A stretch of DNA of 64,000 bases. Origin: Mastigamoeba balamuthi. Its lineage: Eukaryota > Evosea > Mastigamoebida > Mastigamoebidae. Location: contig CACRSC010000013.1 of NCBI GenBank assembly GCA_902651635.1, positions 820,887 through 884,886 of the forward strand, written 5' to 3'. The notes below the pieces were generated by a model. It saw only the letters and a program-made list of their open reading frames with translations. It searched no databases and was not told the origin of the DNA. Position 1 is the first letter of the stretch, and each line of letters begins with the position of its first letter. Below are positions 1 to 10,596 of this stretch, piece after piece. A program made the position numbers and the translations under genes.

Positions 1-56
1 CTGGGGCCTTCCACTATCATGCATAACGGATTTCTGAGTGAAATCACCAAGGATAG

Positions 57-1150
57 CTGTATTGTAACTCCATTCCTGGGCCAATCATCACTGTGATACC
101 TCCCCCGTCCCAGCAGGACAAAGACCTTCTCAGGAAAGCAGGTATGTAGCATTCTCTCCTCCCTTCTTTATTCCCATACCACACATCCTTTCTTGACATT
201 ACTTTAGGTGCAGCTGCTGCTGCATCAGCACAAGCTGCTGCAGCTGCAGCACCACGTGTTGGTGACAGTGAGCAATCTGAGGATGAGGACGAGGAGGAGG
301 TGAGAAAGGAGAAGGAGGAGGTTGACAAGGAGGTCTCAGTGGACGACTACAGGGGCACCCTCACATGCATCAGAGTCTGATGAGGAGCAGAGGAGGGCAC
401 TGCAGGAGAAGTAGCAGATCTCGGCCCTCATGAAGATATCGTGCGACCTCCTTGCCATTTTCACTGCCAAGCCCAGCAAGGAGCGTGCCCATCAGCCCTG
501 CATCTTTGGAGAGGTCAGAGCTGGGTTCAAGGCCATGCAGATGCTGCTTGGTATTAACTCTTTCCCCTCTCTCTTGTTCTCTCTTACCACGTTTCATCTG
601 GCTTTCCCTACAGATCAGACATAAGAGAGCACTGTAACGACGTCATTCAGGCTGTCTGGCCACTGGAGTTCCAGACACTGTTCACTGCACATCCCCTGGT
701 GAGGAAGGAGGTGTATAAGCACGTCCAGACTGCCTGGCAGATCTACCGCAGCAACATGTCATGCATTTCCATTTATTTCATCATTTACAAACACATAAGC
801 TTAATAGGTGTGGAAGAGCCAGCTTCAAGGGCACGGAGTCTGCAGCACCAAAGACCAAGAGGCCAAGGAGGACGCATCACCCTGACCCCGTACTTCAGGC
901 CCTCCACAACATGATTGGGAGCACAGGTGCCTCCCAGGCCTCTGAGGCACCCCCCCCCCCTGGCTGGAACGAATGCAAGGTGACATTCTGGTACTGTGAT
1001 GCCTTCATCAAGGACCTCGTGGGCTTCTTCTGTTGGCCCTTTTGTCGTGGAACATGGGTTTCACATGGGTTTCACAGGGGTGGAAACTTGCAATTGACAT
1101 TTTTGTCTTCACAACAGTCGGACTCTTTGATGTGTGGCACCTGCTTCTGA
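57..1150 (+). CDS. Unknown spliced gene, 5'-partial
   Basis: I do not recognise this protein. Five exons join in phase: about 57-141, 208-299, 415-550, 619-757 and 808 to at most 1150, with introns that begin GTATGT, GTGAGA, GTATTA and GTCATG and end in AG. The product has an Ala/Gln run, then an acidic Asp/Glu stretch, then a mixed part rich in aromatic residues (for example QAVWPLEFQTLF and WNECKVTFWYCDAF) separated by a basic linker (PKTKRPRR) that could act as a nuclear signal. The upstream part lies outside the window, and the 3' end is uncertain because another donor may lie before the stop at 1150. Base composition is less GC-rich than the core genes and resembles the right end of the window. 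Joining five exons in phase argues for a real gene rather than noise, but the exon 1 and exon 3 acceptors (TAG) are weak. Confidence 0.45.
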
Positions 1151-4100
1151 AGGTCAGTTTGAGAAACCTTTAAGCAGCATTAGCACCTTCATCTGCTTTG
1201 TTTCCTAGGTTTCCCTCGCCTTGTTCCTAACGTAATACATTTGCAGCGAATTGAATAGTGCTTGGTAGAAGGTGTATTTCCATTATCTCTCGGGTCAGAG
1301 AGGTCAATAATGATCCATCTGGGCAGACAGATGTTCGCAACCTTGATCTCTTTGAGTTGGTAGAAATACAGTCGGTCACATTTATTGCCCCGAACCAGAT
1401 TGAAGACCTGAATATTGTGGAAATTATGACATTGTGGAAATTGTAACAGTTCCAAATGTCGTTTGTGCGACATCTCAAAAAAAAAAAGAAGCTGCAGAGC
1501 AACGCTTTTTAAAAGTGGGTCTCTCACAATAGAGATTTACCTGTGTGTGCACAATCGTCTTCATCTTAGTAGCAGTGTGCTTCCTTCCTGATGGGCTTCT
1601 TTTCGGTCCCGCGGATAAGTGCCTCTTTCTGAGAGAGAGCAGACCCCAAGCCCAGCCCAGCTGGCAGTGCATCCGAGACGATTAGAGCATTGATCGAAAG
1701 AATGAATACCGATTCGCCACGAGGGCATATTTTGAAAATGACTTGTTTCAGGGTTCTGCTTGATCAAGGGAATGACAGCAATATATATGCAAAAGCAGAG
1801 GCCCTCCTACACGTCCGAGCACACTGCAAGCCCGCTCTTCGTTGATTCCATTTGAGTGGAAGATATTGTGTACACAACATGTATGCATGTGGGAGATCCT
1901 TAAAGTGTTGTTTTGCTTGTGATACTTGGGAAAACGCTGCATTCACGATTCGCGGACGTTTCATTCAGCTTCTATCAAGCCACATCCACCAAGTCCGTTT
2001 ACCATCCCCGCGATCAATTTTTCTCGCGGGAATCTACGCGGTGTGAGCTGTCTCGAGGCCCCCGGGGGCCCGCCGCGCTGAATTTCCTGTCGGTGATGCG
2101 GTTCTGGTTTTCCGCACGGAAATCCCCACCACACAGGTTTTCGTCCACAGAGACGACGGCCCTCATCGCACAGGGAAATACCATCCTGACGGGGACGCTC
2201 CCGGACCTGAGGCAGGCGCAACCGACCCGACCCGTTTCAGAAACGATGGCTTGGACCCCCGGGGTCAGGCGCTCGCCCGCTTGCCCGATGAAGCCTCCTC
2301 CTTGCCCAAGCTTTGATGCCTGCCGAGGAACCATTGAGATGTGTCATCCCTCGCGCACTTTCTCTCGAATGGGGAAGAGCACCGCAACGCTCGGGAGCGG
2401 TTCAGACAAGCTCGCTGGTTTCTTGTTCGGGGTTCGGTTCCGGCCATCTTCTGGGAATTCGGGAGTGCACAGAAGGGGGAGGGCGCAGCGGGGCTGCGAG
2501 GGCCCACTTTCCGGCGCTGAGCCGGTGTCAGCTCCCAGAGAGGAAAGATATCCCGGAACCGAAATCCAAGCAAGAAAACCAGAAGCGGCGAGAGACGCCG
2601 CAAACCAAGTGGCCCCCGACGTGCGGGACGCGAAGCTGGTTCACCCTGCCACTCTACTCCTGCTGGAAGACTGCGGGCTTGTCGGGAAAAATCGCACCAC
2701 GTCACGGCCAGCGCTGCGTTGGTTGATTGTTGTCTCACTCTTTGTTTCTTCTTTGGCTCTGGGGGGTGGGTTTGCTGTGCTCTCTCGCCTTGCCCGCGTC
2801 CGCGTGGTGTGTGCGTCCCCGGCGGCCACTGACACCGCTTGTTGTCGCCCGCGAGCGCGCGTGAGCCCTGGGCAGCACACCCGCCGCGGTCTCCACCTCC
2901 ACGCCGAGCCGTCACGCGCTCGTTCCCCGACCAGCCAGCTGGGCGACACCTGCAAAGCCGCGCGCCATCATCGCACGCACCTCGCCGGGGGATTGATTGG
3001 GGGGGATGGAGGTGGTCAGCAAGGCGTGTGCGCGCGCAGTGCAGTGCGATTTGTATCGATTTAATCAATAAGACTGAGATGAGAGCCGCTCAGAAGTGCG
3101 GCCTGGCCTGGGTTTCTCGCGAGGCTCGAAAGAGGGCAACAGGGACTGCCATTCGCCGGGCCCCGGGGAGGGCACGGGGGCATGGCGGGCGTGTAGGTGC
3201 TCGCGCACACACACGCGCGCGTGGCGGGCGTCACGGAGGGGGCGGGCAGACGGCACCGCCAGAGGGCATAGGGGGCCCCCCCGGCGGGCCGAGCGACGCC
3301 CCAGCTGCGACGATCTGCGCCGCTGCCGCACGCGTGCGCGCGTGCCCCGGCGCACGGGGGCGCGCACCCCGGCGCGCACGGGACAGAGCGCGCGGGCCCG
3401 GCGCAGGGCCGCGGGGGGACCGCGGGCGCAGGCGAGAACCCACCTGCGCACGCCGCCCCCCCCGCCCTGCGCGCACGGAACAAGGGACCCGCGCGACGCA
3501 CACAACCCCCCGCAAGAGCTCGACGCGCGCCACGCAGAAGCCGTGGTACGCGCGGCGCGCCCTCGGCCGCCGCGTGCAAGTCACACGCACCCGCGCAGGA
3601 GGGGCGGGCGCGCGCGGCAGCACGGCCATCGCCACGCAGCCAGGAGCAGGGGGGCGCTAGCCGACCCCCCCGCGCCCACGCCGGATGGTTCATGCCGGCC
3701 GCCCCGCCGCGCACGCCCGCGCTGACGCAAGAGACACGCACGGCGCCGTCGCAACCAACCGGCGGCGGGGGGCTGGGGCCCGCGGGCAGCGCACCAACAC
3801 CACAAGAGCTGCGCCCGCAGCGACCTCGGGGCCCCAGGACCGCCCGCCGGCATAAGGGAGCCCATCCGGCACCGCAGCGGCTCGCGCCCTCCCGCGCAAG
3901 GCCCGCTGGCGCGCAGGCACGTCTTGGCCCCCCCCCGAGGGGGCACCGCGGTGGACATCCCAGTCCCGCTGTGCCCCCCCCCAGGGCGCTCGGTGCCGTG
4001 CGCGCCTCGGGCCCCTCACACACACCGCCCCGCGCACTGACCCCGGACCCCAGCACGGCAGAACAACGGCGCAGGACCGCATTTTCATCATCGCGGGCGG

Positions 4101-4587
4101 CACGCGGCACGCGGCACGCGGCACGGTCGGAGGAGGGTGCGCAGGCGCGGCACAGCGCGCAGGGGAGAGAGGGAGAGACAGAGAGAGAGAGAGACGACGC
4201 ACCCTCCCACCACCATGCCCGCGGATTCGACTCGAATTACTTAAAGTACTTCACTTCACACCCACGAAGGGGGGGTTTGCTACGCACAGAGAGCCGTCGT
4301 TGTTGTTGTTGTCGTCTCGCACGTCATCGTGTTCTCGTTCGTCGGAGGATCAAAGGGCGCAACCACATCGCGTGCGCCCGAGGCCGCGGTCTCTGCTGCT
4401 CGCGCCTCGCCGCCGGGTGTGCTTGCATTGAAAAGCAATTAAAGTCCGAGATTAATCTGCCCCACGCAAGATAATAACAGCCCCTCAAAAGACCCCCAAA
4501 AAGACCCCGTGACGTGTGAGCTGACGTGGGCATCACCGCACAATAGAAAAGCGTGACCCCCCCCCCTCAGCCTCTTTTTTCTTTTCC
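1151..4587. other. Gene-poor, extremely GC-rich stretch
   Basis: I see no gene I can support here. From about 2040 to 4200 the DNA is CpG-dense and low in complexity, with runs of C or G and a GA-dinucleotide tract near 4163-4195. Long open frames exist on both strands (for example 1913-3064 forward and 3061-4110 reverse), but they overlap one another, are rich in Arg, Ala, Pro and Gly, and show no domain, which is what very high GC alone produces. The less GC-rich part, 1151-1900, has only short open frames. Confidence 0.6.
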
Positions 4588-5711
4588 TTGTGCCCCCGCT
4601 CCTCCCGCCCCCGCCCGCCGCCCACCCCGCCCACTCTCAGCGCACCCGCCCTCGCCTCGCGGCGGTGCGCCCAAGCGCGACGCCGCGTACTCGGAGGGCG
4701 AGGTCGTCGCGTTGTGGCAGCCGCTGCTGCTCCCGCCGCGAAGCTGAGGAGGCAGGAGCTTGAGAAGGGGCGCGATAGGTCTGCGACGCTCGAGGCGGAG
4801 CTCGCGGGCCTGCGCGAGGCCAACGCGCCACTACGGACCTCGTGATCGGCGGCCTCGAGGACGACCGGAGTCGGACGCTGCTGGCACCGAGGGCGACACG
4901 CGCGTGGCATCGCTCGAGCAGGGTGCGCGCGCTGGCGTCGGAGAAGAGCGAGTCGGAGCAGCGCAACGAGAAGCTCTGCGCCGAGATCGAGACGCTGTGC
5001 TGCTCGCAGGCCGAGACGAGCGAGGCCAGGGAGCAGGATACGGCGACCTCGAGCTGCACGCGCGTGGCCGCCGCATAGGCCACCGCGGCCGAGACACAGC
5101 GCCTCGACGACCAGGTCAGCGAGCTCTAGTCCGAGGCTGCGAGGCTCCGCTCCACAGCCACCCATTTTGTCGCCCCGTTCATCGTCATCGGAGTCGTCTG
5201 CGCCGGCATCGGCATCGCAGGAGGTCGTCGCCCAGCTGAAGGAGCAGCTGCAGCAGGTGCGCAGGCGCGAGGCCTAGACGGCAGCCGAGTCGAGGCGGTG
5301 AGGCTGACTGCGCTGCTCGAGGACACGTGCGTGCTGCTGGCGATTGTGATGGTGACGGCGGTGCCCAAGGAGACACGGGCCGCGCAACTCATGGACGAGA
5401 ACAAGTGCCTGGTTGACGCCTCCAAGGCCGCTACCGAGGCGCGAAGCACAAAGTTGCTTGATCGCACGCCTGCACGGGTCCGCATATCTGGGCCGCGCAG
5501 CCGAGGGCAGGCTAAGGTCGATGCTCTGCTGGCCGTGCAGGTCGCGCAGCTCGAAGAGCTGCGCTGCTGCGCTCGCCCTCGGCCTCGGAAGCCAGCGAGA
5601 TCCGCTCAGAGCTCCATACAACGCCCCCCGCTCCCGCTACCGATGCGGGCGGCCCCGAAGGAGCAACAGACGCAGGAGGAGAACGTGAAGCAGCTCAGGG
5701 GCCAGCAGTAG
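4588..5711 (+). pseudogene. Broken coiled-coil protein gene
   Basis: The forward strand still reads as a long alpha-helical coiled coil, but the frame is interrupted repeatedly. Recognisable pieces are rich in Glu, Arg, Leu, Ala and Gln with heptad spacing: ELEKGRDRSATLEAELAGLR near 4760-4820, then LASEKSESEQRNEKLCAEIE near 4930-5000, VVAQLKEQLQQVRRREA near 5225-5275, and a last piece ending LRGQQ at 5711. In-frame stops (near 5076, 5127 and 5276) and frame changes separate them, and no intron pair with normal splice sites repairs all of the breaks. The ancestral product was probably a cytoskeletal or scaffold-type coiled coil; nothing narrower can be said. Unusual introns cannot be fully excluded, but the number of breaks favours a decayed gene. 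Confidence 0.55.
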
Positions 5712-6170
5712 ATGCGTGGGGAGGGCCTCGCCCTGAGCCATACTTGGTCAAGAAAGGAAACACAGAATTTGATGCCAACACCCAATAATCTGCTCGATAA
5801 GAGTGGCGTCCTCGGGTGCAGCTACTGGAGGCATAATGCACTACTGAAGCTCACGACGACATCTGCCAGGCTTGTGGCCCCCAGTCACCTCACATCTAGA
5901 TGATAATCGTGAGGGCCATTTTTGATGACCTGAATGACGGGCCATGGTGTTTTTGCCAGTACAGAATTCACAAATGGCTTCACACTGGAGGGGGTTTATG
6001 ACGAAAATTCTATGAACAGTTATTATTGATCGCCTGAAGGTCACAGTCATGACTCCAAAAGACCGTTGTTGCTGTTGCCGCTGCTACTGCTTCTGCTACC
6101 AACAGCACTGACTGAAGACACCTTACAGCACAGATAAAGAGATTCTGCAAGTATCTTTGTTGATGGCCCA
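5712..6170. other. Intergenic, no gene seen
   Basis: Composition drops to near-balanced base content. It holds the shared 3' flank of the broken coiled-coil gene and the receptor kinase gene. A short CTG/GCT-rich tract lies at about 6065-6105. No conserved coding frame or RNA fold was found. Confidence 0.5.
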
Positions 6171-8695
6171 CTAGGCAGTCTGCTTTAGAGTCAGCTCTGA
6201 AACACTAGTGCTCATCTCAGACGTGCGACTTTTCACTACGTAGTGCTTTCCTCGACTGAGTTTAAGCTCTCGTGTAGTGCGTTCCTTGCTGGTAAATCTC
6301 AGCTCTCTCGGGAGCTGGGATACAATCCTATCAAGCTCCAGCACAATTACATCAAATGCTGCATCGAAATGTGAGACCCATCAGTAAAAATAAGGTACAT
6401 GGTCGCTCTTGAGGAACTTTGTCCCAACACTTTTCAATCAGCACAGCAAGAGGGCACTCAGCAGGTATGTTCAGCCGCTATACGTTGTTAAAGAAAAAGA
6501 CAGGGGATTGCTCACTTTTCCAGAGAGAACCAATTCTGCCAAAGCAAACATAGAAGACATTCCACAGTCAGAATAGGGCACTTGCTCGCACCAAACTTCC
6601 CACATAGTGACAGCATAACTAGCAATAATTATGAGAAACAAGAAAGACCTAGTAACAGACCTGAAGACATCGGCAGATTTTGCATAGTTACCAGTCCCTT
6701 CAAGAATCTCAGGGGCCTGTGGAGTTTAGAGAACTATTGAATTGAGGAGATAGGCAGACCATGTAGATTGGAGTTCCAATCCCCTTCGTGAGGCTCATTG
6801 CAGCTTTGTCCGCAAGAGCACGAGATGTCCCAAAGTCCGTGAGCTTTGCCAGTATTGGGAGATTCATATCGAGTGAAATGACGAGAATGTTGTCCGGCTT
6901 AAGGTCGCGATGTAGGATGTTAGAGGAGTGCAGGAAGTGCATTCCCTTAGCAGCATCGAGGAGAAGTCTGATTCTGAGTTGTGCTGAAAGATAATAAGTC
7001 TTCATAATTCTGCTGAGGCTTCCAAGCTCGCAGAACCTAGGCACTTAATGTGAATCCAGAAAACAGCGCATAACATACTCAGATACCAGACTCATTTTGC
7101 CGGGAATGATGACTGCCCCGTAGAATGATACTATGAATGGCGACCGCAGATTCTCGAGGACCTCTATCTCTTGAATGAACGCCAGTCTTGCAGCTTCGTC
7201 GAGGGATACCAGGTGCTCTTTGAGCCTGCACTCGAGGTTATGGCTTGAATAGAGCTGTCATGTCATACTGCTTGATTGCAACGCAGCTCCCTCGCCAGTA
7301 GCCTCGATATACAACGCCGCTCGAACCACTGCCCACGATGCTCTCCAACTGTAGTTCATCGAAGTCGATACGAGAGCTAGGCTTGCCAGATACAGCGATG
7401 TGAATATTCATGTGCTCCTTATAGACCCTTTCGCCCTGTTTGTCTGGAATAATCAAATCAGACTGGGACGGGTGCGACGAACCGAGTACGCACACGTGAC
7501 CATCACAACCAGGTCTATCTTTACGGCGGTAGTGCAGTTCAACCCCATTTCGACTTGAACATAGCCCTCGTTTTTCTGCGGGTTTTTGAGACGTCGCAAA
7601 GAGAAGCCGCCACGACGCACCGGCTTTACGCTGCCCTCGATAGGACTCGCTGTGATCCAATACTTGTTGCTCTTCGGTAGCCAGAAGCTATACTCCATTT
7701 TGTTGCTCGTGTGGTTGACCAGAGTGATCACCTGTCGTAGAGTCTCCCCTACACTGGCTTGCTGGCCCTTGAGACCAAATGTCATCCCGCCATCAACAAC
7801 ACCCCAATGCTCCGGCCTCTCGACTTGTCTAAAGGGCTGGTTATTGGAAACCGACGAACGCAGCGCAGTGTACACGGAACCGAAAGAGGACTCGTCGAAC
7901 TTGCCATCATCCACAGCCGGGGTGTCTGAGGATAACGAAAATAGCATCTCCCCATCGCAGGCAAGCAGCTCGACCTCCAATTCAGTTTCGTGTCTCTGCT
8001 TCGCCTCGTTCTTGTACCTCCTGGGGGAAGCAGTGACGAACAGCAGGAGGACGCCAGATGCCGCACGTGAAGAGCATGAATGACACCAGCATTATCGTAG
8101 CATACGCGCAGGTAACCAACAGTCCACCAAAGCTCTCCAACAACACAGCTGCCATCGAGAGACGCGTCAGGGGAGGTGCGCGCGACACAAAGGGGTCCTC
8201 ACTGCATTTGCTGTACACCTTGTGGAGGGCGTGCGGCGTGCACGGGGTCGAGGCGTTGCCATCGGCATCGACAGAGCCCACCGGGCACGTGTAAACCTCG
8301 CACGGCCCTCGTGCCATCCTCGGCACATACACTCCAGCTCCGCACGCCACGCACGCAGTGGCCGCGCTGCCATCGACATCGCTGGACCCTATGTGGCCCC
8401 CAGGCTGTCAGGGGCGAGGCGAGATCGCAGTAGCCGGCAGCAGTCTACGACCTTCGGAACACACGAACTGCTCGCAGTCCCCGCTCGAGTTGGGCGGCGC
8501 GTAGTGCCCAGCCCCGCACTCGCGGCACCTGCCCTCGAGCTCACTCCAACTAGCCCCTGCGGAGCGCCAGAGTCAGCGCAGGGGGCTGCGCGCGCGTTCC
8601 GCACCGGCAGAGCACGGGCTCTCGGCCGCCCAGAGCCTCGCGCACAGCAGAGCAACGACCAACGCGCGCGCAACGACTTTGCAAAACCACGCCAT
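6171..8695 (-). CDS. TKL-type receptor kinase with Cys-rich ectodomain
   Basis: Twelve exons join in phase into a 672-residue protein: 8605-8695, 8465-8556, 8203-8404, 8067-8148, 7494-8020, 7269-7443, 7079-7225, 6760-7036, 6661-6716, 6516-6618, 6399-6477, 6171-6358. The order is a signal peptide (MAWFCKVVARALVVALL), a Cys-rich region of the TNFR/furin look (CRECGAGHYAPP), a transmembrane helix (GLLVTCAYATIMLVSFMLF), an MSP/ASH-like beta domain, then a kinase. The kinase keeps the Gly loop (VGSGSSGVVY), the VAIK lysine, HRDLKPDN, DFG and APE, so it should be active, probably on Ser/Thr as in other TKL kinases. Introns are 38-85 bases; four of them fall inside the last 460 bases. It is transcribed away from the 7TM-RGS gene, 181 bases apart. 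Ligand unknown. The domain order matches the receptor at 24086-27231, so the two are paralogues. Confidence 0.85.
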
Positions 8696-8876
8696 CGCCT
8701 GGGACAGTGGACCCACACCCTACGCGCGAGCCCCGCTAGAGACGACTGGCCCGCAATCCCCGCTACGAATCCCCCAAGGCCCAAAGAGGCAAAGGCCGGT
8801 GCGCGATTCACAGACGACCCTGGGGGAATCCAACGCGGCATTCAGTATCTCGGGAGCGCAGAGGGCCCTCCGCAGC
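8696..8876. promoter_or_regulatory. Shared divergent promoter, kinase / 7TM-RGS
   Basis: Only 181 bases separate the start codons of two divergent signalling genes, so both promoters must overlap here or extend into the coding regions. I see no TATA box. Confidence 0.45.
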
Positions 8877-10184
8877 ATGTGGGGGCGTGGCGTGGCCGGC
8901 GCGGTCGTGATGGCCGTGTACGTGCCGCTGGTGCTCGCCGTGACCGCGCTGTTCTGGGCGCGGCGCGGGCTGCACCCGATCAGGCACAGGTTCCCCGCAG
9001 AGGCGGTGCTCTCGGCGGCCTACGGCGCCGTCTACGTCGTGTTCATCTGCGCGCACAACATCGCCGAGGACCGCTGGCCCTGCGCGCTCTACCTCTGGAT
9101 CGTCCACTTTGTCCGTGAGTGTTGTTGGGTTTTGTGGGCTTCGGTGTCTCGGTGGTCGTTTTGGTGCCCGCTCACTGTCTGTGTCTCCGTATCGGCCAAC
9201 GTGGGGTGCACCAACGGGAACGGGGGGCTGCGACCGCACGCGTGAGCAGCGCCCATATACGCGGTGCCGCTGCTCGTCAGGCTGTGGAAGATCTACTGCC
9301 TTCACGCTGTGCAGAAGCTCGGGGCGCTGAAGACGGCGCGAGGGGCCCAGCACGACGTGGAGCACCTCATCCACTGGTCGTCCAACAGCGTCGTCGTGCG
9401 CGTGTGGGTCGCCGTCGCCGCTGTGCACGCGGTGGCCCCGGTCGTCGAGAGCTCGCTGCTCGGCCAGTACCAGCGCCCGGACTCGCGGGGTCACTACTGC
9501 GTGCTGTGGGAGGACGTGGGCTACTGGATTCCCATCCTCACGACGTACCTCGTCATGACTGTCATCGGACTCGTGCTGCTCTACGGCGTCCGTGAGAGGT
9601 ACCTCATCAGGGCCGAGCTCGTCTCGTGCTTCGCGTCGTGGGGCGTGTTCGCCGGCGGGTACTTCGTACTCCTGCTGCTGCGCTCGTTCGACAGGCTCAA
9701 CAGGGAGTTCCCCGTCTCGTTTGTGATGGCCTGCTGGCCCGCGTCGACGTTCGTCATCGGCGTGCTGATGCCGCTGCTGAACACGTACGGCATCCTGTGG
9801 GACCACCAGGACCTCGCGTACCTCACTGCGGGCATCGGCATCTCCGAGGTGCTGCGCAACGCGGGCAACCGGAGGCGGTTCAAGCGGTTCCTGGTGAGCT
9901 GCTTCAGCGTCAACGAGGTGCTGTTCTGGGAGGAGGTCGAGGCCTACAGGTGCACCAAGGACCCAGCCCGCAGAATCAAGTCAGGCAAGTCCGTCATATC
10001 CCTCTTCCTGGACCCGTCAGCGCCCTGGCCCGTCAGCGGGATCTCTCAGTCCGTGCTGTCCGAAATCATGCGGCTGACGGATGCGGAGTTTGCGAGCCCC
10101 GAGACGGGGGTAGCAGTGTTTAACAAGGCACAAGCGCTTGTCAAGAGCCAGCTCGAGCGAGACTTCTTCAAGAAGACCAACTAA
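8877..10184 (+). CDS. Seven-transmembrane protein with C-terminal RGS domain
   Basis: Two exons (8877-9114 and 9250-10184; intron GTGAGT...CAG) give a 390-residue protein. The first 250 or so residues hold about seven hydrophobic helices, beginning with GAVVMAVYVPLVLAVTALF. The rest is an RGS domain (FKRFLVSCFSVNEVLFWEEV, then an ending of the form LVKSQLERDFFKKTN). RGS domains speed GTP hydrolysis by G-alpha subunits, and fused to a 7TM body, as in plant AtRGS1 and several amoebae, they act at the plasma membrane as a receptor or sensor that switches G-alpha off. The start ATG was chosen because it immediately precedes the first membrane helix; an in-frame open region extends further upstream but has no such feature. 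The gene is divergent from a receptor kinase and convergent with the membrane/coiled-coil gene downstream. Confidence 0.88.
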
Positions 10185-10596
10185 ATACAGAATGCGGTTT
10201 GCGTGTCCTGTACCATCTCGACTGCGAGCTCGGGCTCTCATCAGGAAGCCGAGACAGATAGATGCACGGCTTAGTAGTCGGGAAGCTGACAAACAGTGCG
10301 GACTTCGAGAGAAGCCGTAAACAAAATGCGAATCCCATTCGGAGTATTCGCGCCGGGTCACAGCAGGTGTGCGGGTTTCTTGTTTGCCGCGGCACGCACC
10401 CTCGGAGGCGAGCTGAACGTGGATGCGCGCGGACGAGACGTCTGGCCCCGAGTCGGTAGCGGTGGTAGGGTCCCGCTTTTCCTCAGCATTGGGATGCGGG
10501 TCTTCTGCACCGCGGCCGGCGCCGTCGTCATCCTGCGGGGCCGCCCAGGCGATGAGAATTGCCGCCACTACCCCCACCCTCACACGCTGCTGCTGC
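10185..10596. other. Convergent intergenic region, possible extra exon
   Basis: This lies between two convergent genes. On the reverse strand, a donor (GTGAGC) just before the stop of the 10597-12623 gene and an acceptor near 10550 would add a Pro/Arg-rich tail to that protein; this is an alternative gene model, not a separate gene. Otherwise nothing is seen. Confidence 0.35.

Noticed and set aside
1913-3064. Forward open frame of 383 codons
   Set aside because: It overlaps long reverse frames, has no motif, and its composition follows extreme GC content.
3061-4110. Reverse open frame of 349 codons
   Set aside because: Ala/Arg/Gly/Pro-rich low complexity overlapping other frames on both strands; no family signal.
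7226-7268. Apparent frameshift in the receptor kinase
   Set aside because: A 43-base GTATGA...CAG intron joins VAIKQ to LKEHLVSLDEAA in frame, with normal kinase spacing.
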